From contig CM069441.1 in NCBI GenBank assembly GCA_035610835.1, positions 159,382,455 to 159,446,454 on the forward strand: DNA of 64,000 bases. The letters run 5' to 3'. Source of the DNA: Ophiura sarsii. Lineage: Eukaryota; Echinodermata; Ophiuroidea; Amphilepidida; Ophiuridae. Made by a program: the position numbers and the translations under genes. The stretch's first letter is position 1, and every line of letters starts with the position of its first letter. Below the pieces are notes generated by a model. The model was given only the letters and a program-made list of their open reading frames with translations, made no database searches and was not told where the DNA came from. Shown here piece by piece: positions 58,642 to 64,000 of this stretch.

Positions 58642-61600
58642 GTATTAAAATCTGTTTAAAAATCAAACAAACACTGCATTGAAGTAGCATTATAGTAGAT
58701 TCATAAACTCTGGCGCATCGGTATCGATTTAGGACCTCGTCCATTGGGTGTTAGAGGAACCCATTTTGACCAATGATGAAACAGCGGTACTTTTATAGAT
58801 GTTATTATCATGATTATTTGCCCTCCATAATCAAATGCTATTCATGATAGCGGGCTTTATGAATAGGGCTGATCATATAGCTTTACAATCACGACAACCA
58901 AAAACTTAATCCAGCAGCTTCAAACGTGTTATCCCTTTGGAAGCGGTTACCACAATAAAAACAAATCGACCATTATCGACCGTATACAGGTTTCGAAAGA
59001 AAAATATTATGTATGTCATTTTACCTTCATAATTTAGTGGATACTTTTTATTATTTTCCGTTTTTATTATGCACGTGGAATAAAGGAAACATTAAAATGA
59101 AAATAACAGTTCTACGACGTATGTATTTGCGAGAAAAAACCGGAAAATAATTCAATAATCATTTTTTTATATACCTAGGTACAAAACCATTTGTCCTAAT
59201 TAAATGGAAAAACAGTTATATCAACCAAGATACGGATTATAAACGTTACTTTAAGTATTTCTGGCTATGAGACCACCTGAATACTTTAATCAATTTATCT
59301 GAATAACAATACATTTCTTTATCGTTATGCCGATAATCCAACCGCAAGTTCCCTGTCACTAGGTACATAGTGTGACTACATCACAGTAGTACATACACAC
59401 GAAGACACGGTATTAACCTTGCATATTACGATTAAATTCGAGTGCCTCCCCCTCTTTTGCTTCTGTTACCTCTTTTCTGAAATGGTAAATCTCTAAAATC
59501 GGCCAATGTCTGCGAATCGACTATAGTCTGCCGAGAAGGAAACTCACCAGAGCCAGAAGGGCGAGTAGTGCAAACCAGCCCAGGGGGCCAGTCAGGTATA
59601 ATGTTGTAATCATCCGCGTGAAACGAAAACACAGATAAGGGTACTTTTTCGACCACTGCACTGGCCCGCGCGTGCCCGTGCTAAGGGTATCAAAATTGCC
59701 TATTTCAGAGAATAAGGGTGTCTTTTTCAACCTGAATCCGCGCTAGGGTTGCTTGTGCCGATAGTCATGTGTCATCATTGTAAAAGTAACCCAAAATGGA
59801 CAAATTTACTAACAATCGAGTGTGAATTTTCACGCTTCTGATTGTGTGCGACTTATGCACTACACGTAATACACTCAAGTGATGATTTAAAATTTAAAAA
59901 AACTTGGGGTGGGGCGGCCGGATGATAAAATAGGCCAAATAGGGGAGTATGGAACCCAGTATGAGAGTCAAAACTAATATTAATAATAATTATTTACTTG
60001 TTTCTTTGAATAATTTTACAGGCTTTCATCATCAAAATTTCCAGTTCACCTTCTACCCACTGTGAAACGGCCAGGATGTATTGCAGGACAACTTCAAACG
60101 CCATGGTTTAGTGTGGTGCCATCTGGGACTCTGGTAGGCATTGCCATGGGTGATTTACCATGCTCTACAATATCAGCTCTGAAGGCACCTACATGTAGTG
60201 ATGCAGGTATAGTCATAATATGTGACAATTATTTCTTACAAAATCCTATGGGAGTGCCTGGGAGCAGGTTTTAAAAGTTAGTTAACCAGAAATATTTGCC
60301 TCGAAAGAAAACAGTTGTCAACAAAATGAGTATGCCTTTAATATTTTATTAATTTAATACCTTCTAAATATAGAAAACACTTTGCTACTTCCAACTAAAA
60401 ATAACACTTCATTACTATCAGATGAAGATCACATCTGTCACTGGCGATAACAGCTGTTGTGTACTGAATATTTGAATATCAATGTAATAAATTTAAAGCG
60501 GATGTTTAGATCACTTAAAGGGGCACTAAGAGATGTGTTGGAGACTGCGCCCTCAATTATGATAAAAACTGGGATTAGTATATTTTTATAATTGTATTAC
60601 ATGTATGAACTTACACCTATAAGGATTAAGAAAAATCAGCCCTCTTTGTACAAGAAAACGTCGATTCAAAAATGCTCGTACAGCCGCGACGAGCATTTTA
60701 CGTCCGACAGTATTCCCCTGCAGTACGCGTGATACATAAGGCGAACCATATTTGCATAGAGGGCGTTTTTCAATAAATAGCGATGATATTGTTTTAATCA
60801 AGTTTTGCTGTGTTTTTGTTAGTAGAAACAACAATAATGGCAATTTTTAATGTTCATCTTGAATTCTGAAGTAAAATTTTAAACATTTAAAATTTTCAAC
60901 ACCACTTAATGTCCCTTTAAGTTTTTTTTCCCGCATTAAAATATTTTGATATCTGAAGAAACGCCATATTTTCCTTAATTATTTCTGTAAATTTGTGGGC
61001 GCAAGATACATTTGTACGTTCCATATAACAGTTATCAGCCATAATGCTGTGAATTACTGCCGAAGGTGGTTAACCACCCGGCTAGTTTGTGTACTACATG
61101 TACTCAATGGGCTAATTTCAAGTAAAAAAGGATGACCTTTCATGTAGAATAGAAAAACATCAAGTTGAAAATCAAGCCAGCAAACAGAAAACACACCTAC
61201 CTTTAAATCTTAGGTGGAGTATGTATGCTAAACCTTAATCTCACTTGCCTACTGTCAGTAGCGTATGGTGTATTGTAACACCCATTAATCGCCTTTTTCA
61301 TGTAAATGTATGTTTAAATTCTTTGGAATCGATGCATACAAAATTTACCAACTTTTCATGACAGTATATACCTATTATACTCTTATCCTTTTATTGCAGT
61401 TGTGAATATTGGAACATCAGCACAGGTTGTCATCACAACTCCAAAGGGATTTCAACCTCCTCCACCTAATCCGACCTCACCAGTTGAGTATTTTCCTTAC
61501 TTTGATGGACGATACTTGGCAGTTGCTGCATCCCTGAATGGCGGCAACGTCATCGCAACGTTCGTCACCACGTTGCATGAATGGATGACTCTACTCGGCT

Positions 61601-62010
61601 GCACGACTATCACCAAAGACGACGTTTATGATCGTATTATAATAGCTGGACATGATACTCGGGTACGGGACACTGACTTGGTTATCAGCCCTACGCTTCT
61701 CGGAGAGCGCCACCAACCGGATCTCAGAGCCAGCGTATCCAATATCATGGCGGACAATTTGTCCTTGGGGCATGTGTCACGTGCAGTGTGTCATGGTATC
61801 ATAGCTAATTTACATAGTATGCTACCAAGACAAAGAATGCTAGGAGATGGAATCCAAAGGATTGTGGGATGTGGTAGCGCCCTCTTGCGTAATAAAATCT
61901 TGCAGGACGAATTAGAGAGGGTCTTTGGATTCCCTGTGGTTTATAATGCAGGGGCAGATGCTGCAGTTGGGGCTGCAATAGCCATGGCAATGTACAAAGA
62001 CACAGTGTAA
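58004..62010 (+). CDS. SHPK: sedoheptulokinase
   Basis: Three exons (58004-58641, 60022-60206, 61400-62010) join in frame (phases 2 and 1) into 477 residues, against 478 for the human enzyme as I recall it. SHPK phosphorylates sedoheptulose with ATP to sedoheptulose 7-phosphate, an entry to the non-oxidative pentose phosphate pathway, in the cytosol. It is a FGGY-family carbohydrate kinase. Visible landmarks are the N-terminal phosphate-binding GIDIGTTSIKA (10-20), GVTGQMHGVM (87-96), TWQDSRC (123-129) with the probable catalytic Asp126, the SHPK-typical FPVHLLP, YFPYF and AASLNGGNV (317-325), the adenosine-site GCGSALLRN (431-439) and GADAAVGAA (459-467). The start ATG sits in a good Kozak context (CACCATGG). 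I see no frameshift or missing catalytic residue, so the gene looks intact. Confidence 0.96.
58642..60021 (+). other. SHPK intron 1, nothing recognised
   Basis: This 1380-base intron runs from GTATTA to TTTACAG. I see no embedded gene or repeat pair. Confidence 0.7.
60022..60206 (+). CDS. SHPK: SHPK exon 2
   Basis: The acceptor is TTTACAG and the donor GTATAG. It encodes residues 213-274, including the conserved SSSKFPVHLLP, the stretch with PWFSVVPSGT and GIAMGDL, which link the N- and C-terminal kinase lobes. Confidence 0.94.
60519..60916. mobile_element. TTAA-type MITE in SHPK intron 2
   Basis: The left end is AGGGGCACTAAGAGATG and the right end ACTTAATGTCCCT, with TTAA on both sides (60515-60518 and 60917-60920). 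It shares blocks with 18232-18540. It lies in the intron, so the coding frame is untouched. Confidence 0.8.
61400..62010 (+). CDS. SHPK: SHPK exon 3
   Basis: It begins after a TATTGCAG acceptor and ends with TAA. It encodes residues 275-477 (FGGY_C), with NIGTSAQVV, LNGGNV, SPTLLGERH, LSLGHV and GCGSALLRN all present. No clear AATAAA lies in the first 150 bases after the stop. Confidence 0.95.
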
Positions 62011-62183
62011 TTATGACTTGCATTTTTATTAAATTCAATACCTTGCTCTGTTCATCTCTGTATAGGTACGTGAGGTGGGGGGGGGGGGGGAGGTCAAATA
62101 TTATGCTGTAAGCATGCATGACCGGAGATTTTCCAGACACCCCCTAGTTGAATTTTTCATCTGAAGCCAAAATGCCCCATTAA

Positions 62184-62389
62184 CCCCCTGAGAACTACCG
62201 GCCGATTGGTTAAAAGATGAATACCTCATTTATTGCACCAATGAGAGACATTGTTAGAATAATTGTATCCCTGATAAAGATGGGAGTGAAACATTTTACA
62301 AGCTGCATTTGAATTGGCTATTCATATGAGTACATCTTGTAATAAACCAATCAGAACCACTGTAAGATAGACATGTAGACCCCAGGGGG
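62184..62389. mobile_element. piggyBac-like MITE, TTAA duplication
   Basis: The inverted tips CCCCCTG / CAGGGGG are flanked by TTAA (62180-62183 and 62390-62393). C-rich tips with a TTAA target fit piggyBac-type elements. It lies 174 bases after the SHPK stop. Confidence 0.65.
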
Positions 62390-62773
62390 TTAAATGAGGA
62401 TTATGCATGTGTTCTCCCCAATTTGCCTCCTAAAAACATTTTTAAGATTTCGACAGGATTTTGAAAATTGTAGATTTCCAACCCCTTAACATGTTTCCCG
62501 ATTTGAAATAACACTTTATTACGCTCGTTTATGTCACACATGCCGACAGTGTAATAGTCGACTGGCCAACCATGGTCAGAGTGTACAATGATGATTGCCA
62601 CATATACAGGGGGAACCCCACCTTGTACTATGGGCCTGATGTGCCTTAATGTTAAATATTTTAATATTTAACATACCTTGCCTGGCAAATACTGAGTATT
62701 GCTCTTACTTTACTATGTGCATTAAGATTTAAACCTTTACTTGTGGAAAAGTGTTTTGTGTTTGACATATCCA

Positions 62774-63014
62774 GGGCTCGGAAACACAAGGCCTCATCTC
62801 CATTTTTTCAAAAATGACATTTTGGTATCAACATTTTCAGTACAAAATTCTCTTTCCAGTAGCACTTTCCAGTAGCACAGCCTTATCTCCATTCACAACC
62901 CCTTTCAAAGTTATTATAGCCAGTATCACAAGGCCTCATCTCCATCTCCCCTCAATACTGTAGTCTTTTTCTCAAAATGATCAAAATGGAGATAAGGCCT
63001 CGTGGTTCTGAGCC
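62774..63014. mobile_element. fold-back MITE with AAGGCCTCATCTCCAT ends
   Basis: GGCTCGGAAACACAAGGCCT and, inverted, GGCTCAGAACCACGAGGCCT bound the element. The CTCATCTCCAT phrase recurs internally at 62878 (variant) and 62935. The target duplication is unclear. Confidence 0.65.
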
Positions 63015-63508
63015 TTCGATATGCGACTCGTCACATCAAAATGGACATGTTGGAGGCCCAATTCAAATCGGAGTTATTTATTGGTACGAGTTGAAAGAGC
63101 AGCACATTTTAAGCTCTAAAATGATACCATGTTGAAGGTAATCGGACTTTGTAATCACAAGATATGATTTGAAGAAGCATATTTTTCTCTATTATTTTCT
63201 TTATATTTCACTTGGCCTCTATCTCAAAAATATTTCTTTTTGATGTGATAGGTAATGTTTTCTGACATCCCACAATACAGTAAACAAAAAATTGTTGTAA
63301 CACAAATTCCTGATAAACTTATATAATTTTGACCTTTAGAATGTAATATGATGAATGAAAGGGACTACAGTAAACAAACGCACACATATCGATGTTCAAG
63401 TTTATATATTGTTATAAATATATACTTTTTTTATTCAAATGACCCATTTCAGTAACTTAATATGCATTTGTAATATAAAATAATTTGAATCAGAGCAACT
63501 CCTACGGA

Positions 63509-63604
63509 GCAATTCTGTTATACCCTTCACAGGTATTCATAGTGCGTGATTTTTAAGAACGACGCATACTACCCGATAATGGTGTGAAGGGTATAACAGA
63601 ATTA
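63509..63604. repeat. fold-back repeat
   Basis: AATTCTGTTATACCCTTCAC and its reverse complement face each other around a 50-base centre. Confidence 0.75.
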
Positions 63605-64000
63605 TGCCACTCCTACTGCTATTCGGCATTAATTGGGCTCCAGGTAATTATAGGTCAATAAATGTGTATGTGTCGTTTCAAGAGGAATTAGACAAATCAA
63701 TGCATGCGCGCAGATGTTGATGTGTAAATAATGGCGTTGATGTGGGAATAATGGCATGACCCCGTATTGTGCATTGATTTTTTTAATTTTTCGAGAAACA
63801 AAACATAATGCATTATTGTATTGACCTAATTCATACCCGACAATACAAATCAAAATGAGCAATTATGTACATACTTTAATCTCTTTAATAACCAATAAAA
63901 ACATGTGATCAAGTTTATGTCACACTCAGTAAAAATTGGCGAACCCCTGCTGCGTAAACAACGAATCAAAACAAAGCATGTGGTGCATGCATGTACGGCG
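63605..64000. other. window end, nothing recognised
   Basis: No gene or repeat pair is visible in the final 400 bases. Confidence 0.5.

Overview
The window is animal nuclear DNA, not a microbial genome. It is AT-rich, gene-poor and full of transposon remnants. Coding sequence is split by canonical GT-AG introns, and long G or C homopolymer runs are common. The palindrome TAGGCCTA occurs at least 16 times, where about one is expected by chance. Together with the repeat style this suggests a marine invertebrate deuterostome, perhaps an echinoderm or hemichordate. That placement is inference.

Two protein-coding genes can be supported, both on the + strand. The first (exons at 16703-44284) has ten exons that join in frame through all nine splice junctions into 625 residues with an acidic C-terminus; its 5' end is not identified. 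Its second and third exons resemble the N-terminal domain of ParB/sulfiredoxin-like proteins (a GGNHxRE motif), a fold best known from bacterial plasmid and chromosome partition. The second (58004-62010) is a complete three-exon sedoheptulokinase gene (SHPK, 477 aa), which feeds sedoheptulose into the pentose phosphate pathway. Nothing in the sequence links the two genes functionally.

Layout: 1-5400 is ORF-poor DNA with inverted arms (346-676 and 5174-5330) around nine copies of a 15-bp motif. 5400-12700 holds MITEs, poly-G tracts, a tRNA-like SINE head and an inverted pair of transporter-like fragments. 12700-17300 holds two more candidate TIR elements with their own motif arrays. 16703-44284 is the ParB-like gene. 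Its 10.2-kb sixth intron (26491-36727) is almost wholly a nest of mobile elements: an old DIRS-type retrotransposon holds a second DIRS element, which holds a hAT-type element with a perfect 8-bp target duplication, which holds a further hAT-like element, which holds a fold-back TTAA MITE. Other introns hold a decayed reverse transcriptase (38525-39660) and several mariner-like or hAT-like MITEs. 44300-51200 holds mariner-like MITEs, a hairpin MITE whose empty site is also present in the window, and a broken non-LTR retrotransposon. 51940-53160 is a minisatellite of about 72-bp units, each with a 19-bp palindrome. A tRNA-Asn(GTT) lies on the - strand at 54548-54621. 54990-55870 is a large fold-back repeat related to 14120-14530. 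SHPK follows, and further small fold-back MITEs run to the end.

No CRISPR array, operon or other prokaryotic feature is present. The observations most worth following up are the ParB-like intron-rich gene, the nested DIRS/hAT intron, and three non-coding TIR regions that each carry a private internal motif array.
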